NCBI GenBank assembly: GCA_964019135.1
Contig: OZ025260.1
Coordinates: forward strand, 12,642,254-12,706,253
DNA from: Arenicola marina
Lineage: Eukaryota > Annelida > Polychaeta > Arenicolidae
DNA length: 64,000 bases
Reading direction: 5' to 3'
The translations under genes were made by a program, and so were the position numbers. Positions 1-12,100 of this stretch are shown piece after piece (within the stretch, counting starts at the first letter, position 1; every line of letters starts with the position of its first letter). The notes under the pieces were generated by a model, which saw only the letters and a list, made by a program, of their open reading frames with translations, had not been told where the DNA came from and ran no database searches.

Positions 1-28
1 TTTTTTTGAAAGATTATTTGTATTGCAG

Positions 29-156
29 ACCAGCCAGTGCCAGTGAGGATGTAACCATAGCAACGTGGGGAGGGTCCACGGCGGGCAACCTGGAGAGCAT
101 TGAGGAGGATAACGGGAGCGGCGGGGGTCGAGGCACTGAGGACGACAACGACGACG
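29..156 (+). CDS. PCM1: PCM1 exon (ATWGGST block)
   Basis: Acceptor ATTGCAG precedes base 29 and donor GTCAGT follows base 156. The exon starts with the third base of a codon and ends in phase 1. It encodes PASASEDVTIATWGGSTAG followed by an acidic Gly-rich stretch. ATWGGST followed by acidic residues matches the middle of vertebrate PCM1. This is the first exon visible; the upstream donor is outside the window. Confidence 0.85.
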
Positions 157-3100
157 GTCAGTGTCCTGCGGCGCCATCTGCCGGGAGGCTTTAACTATAG
201 GGATACTTGCACCCCCCGCGAAGGCATTTTGTGTTTTAGACCACTTGTGTGCAGATGAAGGCTAAATTAGACCTGGAAACCTGCCGTGACAGTTGGGTTG
301 AATGACCCCTGCCCCAGATGGTGGGGCCAGGGATTGAACCCATGACCTGTTGATCTGCATCCCAGCCTGCTGAGTTAGAGAGGCTCCGAGACCCAGGACA
401 AATCTTACTAGATTGATCAATGATACGTGGGCTTGAAGCAACACGTCATATGTATAAGATTGTTCTCACTTAAATGTCGTTGAAAGCATGTTACATGCAC
501 CTTGGGACTTACCTCGTGTGAACCATCTGTATTATGGGCCGACATATCCTGTCGCGAAAGGTTTTAACAGATGCGGCCAGAAATAGAAATTGTATGTATC
601 GGTAGTATTAAAAATACTTCCAAGACAAAATCGAAGTTATATGTATCGTTAGTATTAAAAATGCTTCCAAGACATGTTTTTGTAAGTCCCACAACTTTGG
701 CAACACTGAAGCAATGCATGGCTGTACGCTGCAGGCTACCCCAGTGATGGCATCGTGCAGGTGGAGGAAGAGGAGGAGGAGGAGGAGGAAGCTCAAGACT
801 CTGACGACAAAGACACATACACCATTGAAGAAGAGTATAACTCCACCGGACGCCACGCAGTGGAGCCACCGGACATCGATACCACCGCTGGGTCACGTGA
901 CACACGCAGACGCCGAGGTCGCGGCGCGCCATTTCAAGGTCAGCGGAAAATGGACAAATCTGCGTTTGAAATTATATCTCCTCCGAAACTGCTATTTGAC
1001 TATATTACTTTCCACATGCCTGTTATTTGCAAACTAATTTACCAATTTATGCAGGTGCAATTCTGAAATTAAGGTCGTATGCGTTGGAAATGAATACTCT
1101 GAATTAAGTTGAGCTGACAAAGTTATCAATTGACGAGTTGTATAACACAGAATATGAACTTTGGTGCACTTTGTTATGTTGTTCTGTTGTTCTGCCACTC
1201 GTTGATGTGAACTGCAGTCAGCTACAGCTCATTGCTCTGCAACAACCCGCCCAGTTATACTGTAATAGGCTCCATGGTGAATACGGTAAGTGATAGTGAC
1301 GCTATCACTGCAGGCGGTCAGTACGGCCAGCGGCCGGGCTACAACTACTGGGCGCCCGACCACAACCAGGTGCTCAACAACGTGCGAGGTTCGACCCCGC
1401 GTGGCAGGAGGACCGCCAAGGGCAGACGCAGAACCCGGGTGAGGCGATGTCCGGGCTAACAAATAAATTGTTGTAATTCGTGAGTAATACGTGAGCCATT
1501 CTTGGAAACAATGGTTAGATATACCGTAGACGAACGACCGATATCAGGCACCCACTTGCATGACTGTGCAGCCTATTGAAACTATATCTAAATATAATTT
1601 CTAATTTCCTGATACACGTTCCATAATACTGGTCGTTTGGATTGCTGGTAGTGGTTGTAACTTATACCTTATTCGATTTCATGGCAAAGTGTTGATTCAG
1701 GTTATTAGGAAATGCTTGGAGTAGCGTAAATTTGTAATTATTTGTCCCGAAAAAATGGATAATCATCATATTTAAAGATAACATGTTATTTATACACTTT
1801 AATGTTCATTTTTGCGTTTAATTGGGAAAATATGTCCTGAAAATTGGTCGCAATATTGAGAACCGGTTAAGAATTGTAATTTATTATCAGTTTCTGAAAG
1901 GGTAGCCGTTTTGTTGGACCTACCCTGTTGGTGTTAACATTGTTTGGTCGTATTATTAACGGTATTTATACAGATAATTCTCGCCAATTCAAAATCAAAT
2001 CCATAAAATGTTAGCTTTATATCTTCACATGCTTTGGGCTCGACCTAAGTGTTTGAATAGCTGTAGCTTGCAAACGACGGCTGACGATGTTGCCTTCTGT
2101 TCAGTTGGAGGAGCAGGTTGAGGGTCTCCAGAATGACATCTCGTCCCTGCGAGACTTGGTCCTGAGTCAGACCCACTCCCAGAAGGCGGCTGGCTACAGC
2201 GGTAACGCCAGGACACCGCAGGACGGTAGGCCACACGGACATCCCGCATAAAGTCACATATTGGAGATACAAACAGCGCCTGTATTTCCTTTAGTTAAGC
2301 GACTAAAGCTGCTGGAGGCTCGGCATTGTGTGTGTTTACGGATGTCACACTCGAAAAAAGGGTTGTTGCCACTACCCCGCTCAATGAAGTGGCCCTCAAT
2401 GTGCTGGTTGCCACTACTCCGCTCAATGAAGTGGCCCTCAATGTGCTGGTTGCCACTACCCCGCTCAATGAAGTGGCCCTCAATGTGCTGGTTGCCACTA
2501 CCCCGCTCAATGAAGTGGCCCTTAATGTGCTGGTTGCCACTACCCCGCTCAATGAAGTGGTCCTCAATGTGCTTGTTGCCACTACCCCGCTCAATGAAGT
2601 GGCCCTCAATGTGCTGGTTGCCACTACCCCGCTCAATGAAGTGGTCCTCAATGTGCTGGTTGCCACTACCCCGCTCAATGAAGTGGCCCTCAATGTGCTG
2701 GTTGCCACTACCCCGCTCAATGAAGTGGCCCTCAATGTGCTGGTTGCCACTACCCCGCTCAATGAAGTGGTCCTCAATGTGCTTGTTGCCACTACCCCGC
2801 TCAATGAAGTGGCCCTCAATGTGCTGGTTGCACTACCCCGCTCAATGAAGTGGTCCTCAATGTGCTGGTTGCCACTACCCCGCTCAATGAAGTGGTCCTC
2901 AATGTGCTGGTTGCCACTACCCCGCTCAATGAAGTGGCCCTCAATGTGCTGGTTGCCACTACCCCGCTCAGTGAAGTGGTCCTCAATGTGCTGGTTGCCA
3001 CTACCCCTCTCAATGAAGTGGTCCTCAATGTGCTTGTTGCCACTACCCCGCTCAGTGCAGTGGCCCTCAATGTGCTGGTTGCCACTACCCCGCTCAGTGC

Positions 3101-6100
3101 AGTGGCCCTCAATGTGCTGGTTGCCACTACCCCTCTCAATGAAGTGGTCCTCAATGTGCTTGTTGCCACTACCCCGCTCAATGAAGTGGTCCTCAATGTG
3201 CTTGTTGCCACTAACCCGCTCAATGAAGTGGTCCTCAATGTGCTTGTTGCCACTACCCCGCTCAATGAAGTGGTCCTCAATGTGCTTGTTGCCACTACCC
3301 CGCTCAATGAAGTGGCCCTCAATGTGCTGGTTGCCACTACCCCGCTCAATGAAGTGGTCCTCAATGTGCTGGTTGCCACTACCCCGCTCAATGAAGTGGT
3401 CCTCAATGTGCTGGTTGCCACTACCCCGCTCAATGAAGTGGTCCTCAATGTGCTGGTTGCCACTAACCCGCTCAATGAAGTGGCCCTCAATGTGCTGGTT
3501 GCCACTACCCCGCTCAATGAAGTGGCCCTCAATGTGCTGGTTGCCACTACCACGCTCAATGAAGTGGTCCTCAATGTGCTGGTTGCCCCTACCCCGCTCA
3601 ATGAAGTGGTCCTCAATGTGCTGGTTGCCACTACCCCGCTCAATGAAGTGGCCCTCAATGTGCTGGTTGCCACTACCCCGCTCAATGAAGTGGCCCTCAA
3701 TGTGCTGGTTGCCACTATCCCGCTCAATGAAGTGGTCCTCAATGTGCTGGTTGCCACTACCCCGCTCAATGAAGTGGTCCTCAATGTGCTGGTTGCCACT
3801 ACCCCGCTCAATGAAGTGGCCCTCAATGTGCTGGTTGCCACTACCCCGCTCAATGAAGTGGCCCTCAATGTGCTGGTTGCCACTACCCCGCTCAATGAAG
3901 TGGTCCTCAATGTGCTGGTTGCCACTAACCCGCTCAATGAAGTGGTCCTCAATGTGCTGGTTGCCACTACCCCGCTCAATGAAGTGGTCCTCAATGTGCT
4001 GGTTGCCACTAACCCGCTCAATGAAGTGGCCCTCAATGTGCTGGTTGCCACTACCCCGCTCAATGAAGTGGCCCTCAATGTGCTGGTTGCCACTACCCCG
4101 CTCAATGAAGTGGTCCTCAATGTGCTTGTTGCCACTACCCCGCTCAATGAAGTGGTCCTCAATGTGCTGGTTGCCACTACCCCGCTCAATGAAGTGGCCC
4201 TCAATGTGCTGGTTGCCACTACCCCGCTCAATAAAGTGGCCCTCAATGTGCTTGTTGCCACTGCCCCGCTCAGTGAAGTGGCCCTCAATGTGCTGGTTGC
4301 CACTACCCCGCTCAATGAAGTGGCCCTCAATGTGCTGGTTGCCACTACCCCGCTCAATGAAGTGGCCCTCAATGTGCTGGTTGCCACTACCCCGCTCAGT
4401 GAAGTGGCCCTCAATGTGCTGGTTGCCACTACCCCGCTCAATGAAGTGGTCCTCAATGTGCTGGTTGCCACTACCCCGCTCAATGAAGTGGCCCTAAATG
4501 TGCTGGTTGCCACTACCCCGCTCAGTGAAGTGGCCCTCAATGTGCTGGTTGCCACTACTCCGCTCAATGAAGTGGTCCTCAATGTGCTGGTTGCCACTAC
4601 CCCGCTCAATGAAGTGGCCCTCAATGTGCTGGTTGCCACAACCCCGCTCAATGAAGTGGCCCTCAATGTGCTGGTTGCCACTACCCCGCTCAATGAAGTG
4701 GTCCTCAATGTGCTGGTTGCCACTACCCCGCTCAATGAAGTGGTCCTCAATGTGCTGGTTGCCACTACCCCGCTCAATGAAGTGGTCCTCAATGTGCTGG
4801 TTGCCACTACCCCGCTCAGTGAAGTGGTCCTCAATGTGCTGGTTGCCACTACCCCGCTCAATGAAGTGGTCCTCAATGTGCTGGTTGCCACTACCCCGCT
4901 CAATGAAGTGGCCCTCAATGTGCTGGTAGCCACTACCCCTCTCAATGAAGTGGCCCTCAATGTGCTGGTTGCCACTACCCCGCTCAATGAAGTGGTCCTC
5001 AATGTGCTGGTTGCCACTACCCCGCTCAATGAAGTGGTCCTCAATGTGCTGGTTGCCACTACCCCGCTCAATGAAGTGGTCCTCAATGTGCTGGTTGCCA
5101 CTAACCCGCTCAATGAAGTGGTCCTCAATGTGCTGGTTGCCACTACCCCGCTCAATGAAGTGGACCTCAATGTGCTGGTTGCCACTACCCCGCTCAATGA
5201 AGTGGCCCTCAATGTGCTGGTTGCCACTACCCCGCTCAATGAAGTGGTCCTCAATGTGCTGGTTGCCACTACCCCGCTCAATGAAGTGGTCCTCAATGTG
5301 CTGGTTGCCACTACCCCGCTCAGTGAAGTGGTCCTCAATGTGCTGGTTGCCACTACCCCGCTCAATGAAGTGGTCCTCAATGTGCTGGTTGCCACTACCC
5401 CGCTCAATGAAGTGGCCCTCAATGTGCTGGTTGCCACTACCCCGCTCAATGAAGTGGCCCTCAATGTGCTGGTTGCCACTACCCCGCTCAATGAAGTGGC
5501 CCTCAATGTGCTGGTTGTCACTACCCCGCTAAATGAAGTGGCCCTCAATGTGCTGGTTGCCACTACCCCGCTCAATGAAGTGGCCCTCAATGTGCTGGTT
5601 GCCACTACCCCGCTCAGTGAAGTGGCCCTCAATGTGCTGGTTGCCACTACCCCGCTCAGTGAAGTGGCCCTCAATGTGCTTGTTGCCACTACCCCGCTCA
5701 ATGAAGTGGCCCTCAATGTGCTGGTTGCCACTACCCCGCTCAATGAAGTGGCCCTCAATGTGCTGGTTGCCACTACCCCGCTCAATGAAGTGGTCCTCAA
5801 TGTGCTGGTTGCCACTACCCCGCTCAATGAAGTGGTCCTCAATGTGCTGGTTGCCACTACCCCGCTCAGTGAAGTGGTCCTCAATGTGCTGGTTGCCACT
5901 ACCCCGCTCAATGAAGTGGTCCTCAATGTGCTGGTTGCCACTACCCCGCTCAATGAAGTGGCCCTCAATGTGCTGGTTGCCACTACCCCGCTCAGTGAAG
6001 TGGCCCTCAATGTGCTTGTTGCCACTACCCCGCTCAATGAAGTGGCCCTCAATGTGCTGGTTGCCACTACCCCGCTCAATGAAGTGGCCCTCAATGTGCT

Positions 6101-9100
6101 GGTTGCCACTACCCCGCTCAGTGAAGTGGCCCTCAATGTGCTGGTTGCCACTACCCCGCTCAATGAAGTGGTCCTCAATGTGCTGGTTGCCACTACCCCG
6201 CTCAATGAAGTGGTCCTCAATGTGCTGGTTGCCACTACCCCGCTCAGTGAAGTGGTCCTCAATGTGCTGGTTGCCACTACCCCGCTCAATGAAGTGGTCC
6301 TCAATGTGCTGGTTGCCACTACCCCGCTCAATGAAGTGGTCCTCAATGTGCTGGTTGCCACTACCCCTCTCAATAAAGTGGTCCTCAGTGTGCTAGTTGC
6401 CACTACCCCTCTCAATGAAATGGTCCTCAATGTGCTGGTTGCCACTACCCCGCTCAATGAAGTGGTCCTCAATGTGCTGGTTGCCACTACCCCGCTCAAT
6501 GAAGTGGTCCTCAATGTGCTGGTTGCCACTACCCCGCTCAGTGAAGTGGTCCTCAATGTGCTGGTTGCCACTACCCCGCTCAATGAAGTGGTCCTCAATG
6601 TGCTGGTTGCCACTACCCCGCTCAATGGAGTGGCCCTCAATGTGCTGGTTGCCACTACCCCGCTCAGTGAAGTGGCCCTCAATGTGCTTGTTGCCACTAC
6701 CCCGCTCAATGAAGTGGCCCTCAATGTGCTGGTTGCCACTACCCCGCTCAATGAAGTGGCCCTCAATGTGCTGGTTGCCACTACCCCGCTCAGTGAAGTG
6801 GCCCTCAATGTGCTGGTTGCCACTACCCCGCTCAATGAAGTGGTCCTCAATGTGCTGGTTGCCACTACCCCGCTCAGTGAAGTGGTCCTCAATGTGCTGG
6901 TTGCCACTACCCCGCTCAATGAAGTGGTCCTCAATGTGCTGGTTGCCACTACCCCGCTCAATGAAGTGGTCCTCAATGTGCTGGTTGCCACTACCCCTCT
7001 CAATAAAGTGGTCCTCAGTGTGCTAGTTGCCACTACCCCTCTCAATGAAATGGTCCTCAATGTGCTGGTTGCCACTACCCCGCTCAATGAAGTGGTCCTC
7101 AATGTGCTGGTTGCCACTACCCCGCTCAGTGCAGTGGCCCTCAATGTGCTGGTTGCCACTACCCCGCTCAATGAAGTGGTCCTCAATGTGCTGGTTGCCA
7201 CTACCCCGCTCAATGAAGTGGTCCTCAATGTGCTGGTTGCCACTACCCCTCTCAATAAAGTGGTCCTCAGTGTGCTAGTTGCCACTACCCCTCTCAATGA
7301 AATGGTCCTCAATGTGCTGGTTGCCACTACCCCGCTCAATGAAGTGGTCCTCAATGTGCTGGTTGCCACTACCCCGCTCAATGAAGTGGTCCTCAATGTG
7401 CTGGTTGCCACTACTCTGCTAGATGAAGTGGCCCTCAATAGCTGGTGATATTGATAACGACTTTGTTCAATGTTTTGGTTCAAAGGTAGTGCTGGCCTAC
7501 GACTTACTTGGCTTGCTGTGCGTATTTAATAGATGTGCCGTGTTGTGAGGTATATGCTGGTGATATTGTGCTGTTTTTGTTGTTGTTGTTGCAGGGGGGT
7601 TGGGGAGTCCCGCGGGGTACGTGCAGCTAATATGTTGTTGTTGTTGTTGTTGTTGTTGTTGTAGGGGGTCTGGGGAGTCCCGGGGGGTACGTGCAGCTAA
7701 TATGTTGTTGTTGTTGCAGGGGGTCTGGGGAGTCCCGCGGGGTACGTGCAGCTAATATGTTGTTGTTGTTGTTGCAGGGGGTCTGGGGAGTCCCGCGGGG
7801 TACGTGCAGCAGCTGCAGCAGCAGCAGCTCCAGCAGCAGCAGCTGTTGCTGACCCTCAACCAGTTCTACGGCCAACTGTTCGCCCAACACCAGGAGATGG
7901 TCGACCGCTTCGGCCGCCTCGAGCAGCGCCTGGCCCTGGCCAGTGACGTCAGCACCGAGAGCCACAACTACTCCTCCAGCACCCAGCAGCAGCAGCAGCA
8001 GCAGGGAGGGCTGCTGGATATCGCCGCGGGGGGCGCCACCCGCGGGATCTATTCTCAGTCGCTGCCGCCGCCCCCCTTGGGGCTGAGCGGCGCGGCCTCC
8101 CCGAGCGGCCGTCGCCCGGGGCGGGGCCCGCTGGGGTCCGACGCCCTGGCCTTCCCCAGGAGGGAAGGCCAGGGCGCCCCCGGCGGGGGGGCCGCCGGGG
8201 AGGTGACCGCCAGGGCCAGCGGAACCGGCTCCCATGGCGCCTTCTTCCGGGACGTCCGGGATGGCCCGTCAGCAGGGCAGGCTGGGTCCCCCGCCCGCCG
8301 CGCTCGGCAGGTGTCGCCCCTGTCCAGCCAGGTGCGACTGGGTCAGTCTTCGCTTGGGGGCGCCACCAGGAGGCCGCCCGCCAGCGGCACTCAGAGCTCC
8401 TCGGACCGCGTCTCCATAGAAACCATCCTGGCCTGCGACCAGGCAGCGGTGCCCAGGTTGGAGCTAGGGCAGGCGTTGCGCTCCCAGCAACAGGCCAGGT
8501 CAGTAGGAGTTAGGGGCGATATAACATGCTAGCACTCCTTGTGTATTGATACGTAGTAAGTGCAACTTGCTCGCATTACCCCGGCAACGTTAGGGCTAGA
8601 TTGATCCATAGTTTGGAGACTGCTGCAGTATAGAGCCAGAGCCGTCGGGTTATCTCTGTCTGGTAGATACACTGGCCGTGTAACGTACACCTAACCTTCC
8701 AATAGAGCCAGAGCCGTCGGGTTATCTCTGTCTGGTAGATACACTGGCCGTGTAACGTACACCTAACCTTCCAATAGAGCCCGAGCCGTCGGGTTATCTC
8801 TGTCTGGTAGATACACTGGCCGTGTAACGTACACCTAACCTTCCAATAGAGCCAGAGCCGTCGGGTTATCTCTGTCTGGTAGATACACTGGCCGTGTAAC
8901 GTACACCTAACCTTCCAATAGAGCCAGAGCCGTCGGGTTATCTCTGTCTGGTAGATACACTGGCCGTGTAACGTACACCTAACCTTCCAATAGAGCCAGA
9001 GCCGTCGGGTTATCTCTGTCTGGTAGATACACTGGCCGTGTAACGTACACCTAACCTTCCAATAGAGCCCGAGCCGTCGGGTTATCTCTGTCTGGTAGAT

Positions 9101-12100
9101 ACACTGGCCGTGTAACGTACACCTAACCTTCCAATAGAGCCAGAGCCGTCGGGTTATCTCTGTCTGGTAGATACACTGGCCGTGTAACGTACACCTAACC
9201 TTCCAATAGAGCCCGAGCCGTCGGGTTATCTCTGTCTGGTAGATACACTGGCCGTGTAACGTACACCTAACCTTCCAATAGAGCCAGAGCCGTCGGGTTA
9301 TCTCTGTCTGGTAGACACACTGGCCGTGTAACGTACACCTAACCTTCCAATAGAGCCAGAGCCGTCGGGTTATCTCTGTCTGGTAGATACACTGGCCGTG
9401 TAACGTACACCTAACCTTCCAATAGAGCCAGAGCCGTCGGGTTATCTCTGTCTGGTAGATACACTGGCCGTGTAACGTACACCTAACCTTCCAATAGAGC
9501 CAGAGCCGTCGGGTTATCTCTGTCTGGTAGATACACTGGCCGTGTAACGTACACCTAACCTTCCAATAGAGCCAGAGCCGTCGGGTTATCTCTGTCTGGT
9601 AGATACACTGGCCGTGTAACGTACACCTAACCTTCCAATAGAGCCAGAGCCGTCGGGTTATCTCTGTCTGGTAGATACACTGGCCGTGTAACGTACACCT
9701 AACCTTCCAATAGAGCCAGAGCCGTCGGGTTATCTCTGTCTGGTAGATACACTGGCCGTGTAACGTACACCTAACCTTCCAATAGAGCCAGAGCCGTCGG
9801 GTTATCTCTGTCTGGTAGATACACTGGCCGTGTAACGTACACCTAACCTTCCAATAGAGCCAGAGCCGTCGGGTTATCTCTGTCTGGTAGACACACTGGC
9901 CGTGTAACGTACACCTAACCTTCCAATAGAGCCAGAGCCGTCGGGTTATCTCTGTCTGGTAGATACACTGGCCGTGTAACGTACACCTAACCTTCCAATA
10001 GAGCCAGAGCCGTCGGGTTATCTCTGTCTGGTAGATACACTGGCCGTGTAACGTACACCTAACCTTCCAATAGAGCCAGAGCCGTCGGGTTATCTCTGTC
10101 TGGTAGATACACTGGCCGTGTAACGTAACCTAACCTTCCAATAGAGCCAGAGCCGTCGGGTTATCTCTGTCTGGTAGATACACTGGCCGTGTAACGTACA
10201 CCTAACCTTCCAATAGAGCCAGAGCCGTCGGGTTATCTCTGTCTGGTAGATACACTGGCCGTGTAACGTACACCTAACCTTCCAATAGAGCCAGAGCCGT
10301 CGGGTTATCTCTGTCTGGTAGATACACTGGCCGTGTAACGTACACCTAACCTTCCAATAGAGCCAGAGCCGTCGGGTTATCTCTGTCTGGTAGATACACT
10401 GGCCGTGTAACGTACACCTAACCTTCCAATAGAGCCAGAGCCGTCGGGTTATCTCTGTCTGGTAGATACACTGGCCGTGTAACGTACACCTAACCTTCCA
10501 ATAGAGCCAGAGCCGTCGGGTTATCTCTGCCTGGTAGATACACTGGCCGTGTAACGTACACCTAACCTTCCAATAGAGCCAGAGCCGTCGGGTTATCTCT
10601 GTCTGGTAGATACACTGGCCGTGTAACGTACACCTAACCTTCCAATAGAGCCAGAGCCGTCGGGTGATCTCTGTCTGGTAGATACACTGGCCGTGTACCG
10701 TACACCTAACCTTCCAATAGAGCCAGAGCCGTCGGGCTATCTCTGTCTGGTAGATACACTGGCCGTGTAACGTACACCTAACCTTCCAATAGAGCCAGAG
10801 CCGTCGGGTTATCTCTGTCTGGTAGATACACTGGCCGTGTAACGTACACCTAACCTTCCAATAGAGCCAGAGCCGTCGGGTTATCTCTGTCTGGTAGATA
10901 CACTGGCCGTGTAACGTACACCTAACCTTCCAATAGAGCCAGAGCCGTCGGGTTATCTCTGTCTGGTAGATACACTGGCCGTGTAACGTACACCTAACCT
11001 TCCAATAGAGCCAGAGCCGTCGGGTTATCTCTGTCTGGTAGATACACTGGCCGTGTAACGTACACCTAACCTTCCAATAGAGCCAGAGCCGTCGGGTTAT
11101 CTCTGTCTGGTAGACACACTGGCCGTGTAACGTACACCTAACCTTCCAATAGAGCCAGAGCCGTCGGGTTATCTCTGTCTGGTAGATACACTGGCCGTGT
11201 AACGTACACCTAACCTTCCAATAGAGCCCGAGCCGTCGAGTTATCTCTGTCTGGTAGATACACTGGCCGTGTAACGTACACCTAACCTTCCAATAGAGCC
11301 AGAGCCGTCGGGTTATCTCTGTCTGGTAGATACACTGGCCGTGTAACGTACACCTAACCTTCCAATAGAGCCCGAGCCGTCGAGTTATCTCTGTCTGGTA
11401 GATACACTGGCCGTGTAACGTACACCTAACCTTCCAATAGAGCCAGAGCCGTCGGGTTATCTCTGTCTGGTAGATACACTGGCCGTGTAACGTACACCTA
11501 ACCTTCCAATAGAGCCCGAGCCGTCGAGTTATCTCTGTCTGGTAGACACACTGGCCGTGTAACGTACACCTAACCTTCCAATAGAGCCAGAGCCGTCGGG
11601 TTATCTCTGTCTGGTAGATACACTGGCCGTGTAACGTACACCTAACCTTCCAATAGAGCCAGAGCCGTCGGGTTATCTCTGTCTGGTAGACACACTGGCC
11701 GTGTAACGTACACCTAACCTTCCAATAGAGCCAGAGCCGTCGGGTTATCTCTGTCTGGTAGATACACTGGCCGTGTACCGTACACCTAACCTTCCAATAG
11801 AGCCAGAGCCGTCGGGTTATCTCTGTCTGGTAGATACACTGGCCGTGTAACGTACACCTAACCTTCCAATAGAGCCAGAGCCGTCGGGTTATCTCTGTCT
11901 GGTAGATACACTGGCCGTGTAACGTACACCTAACCTTCCAATAGAGCCAGAGCCGTCGGGTTATCTCTGTCTGGTAGATACACTGGCCGTGTAACGTACA
12001 CCTAACCTTCCAATAGAGCCCGAGCCGTCGAGTTATCTCTGTCTGGTAGACACACTGGCCGTGTAACGTACACCTAACCTTCCAATAGAGCCAGAGCCGT

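Noticed and set aside
2326-7483. ORFs of 1555, 1532 and 723 codons on both strands
   Set aside because: They are translations of the 42-bp minisatellite, whose length is a multiple of three and which has no stops. They overlap on both strands and in several frames and lie inside a PCM1 intron.
7627-8235. 202-codon minus-strand ORF opposite the Gln-rich exon
   Set aside because: GC-rich antisense shadow of the PCM1 exon with (CAG)n/(TTG)n tracts.
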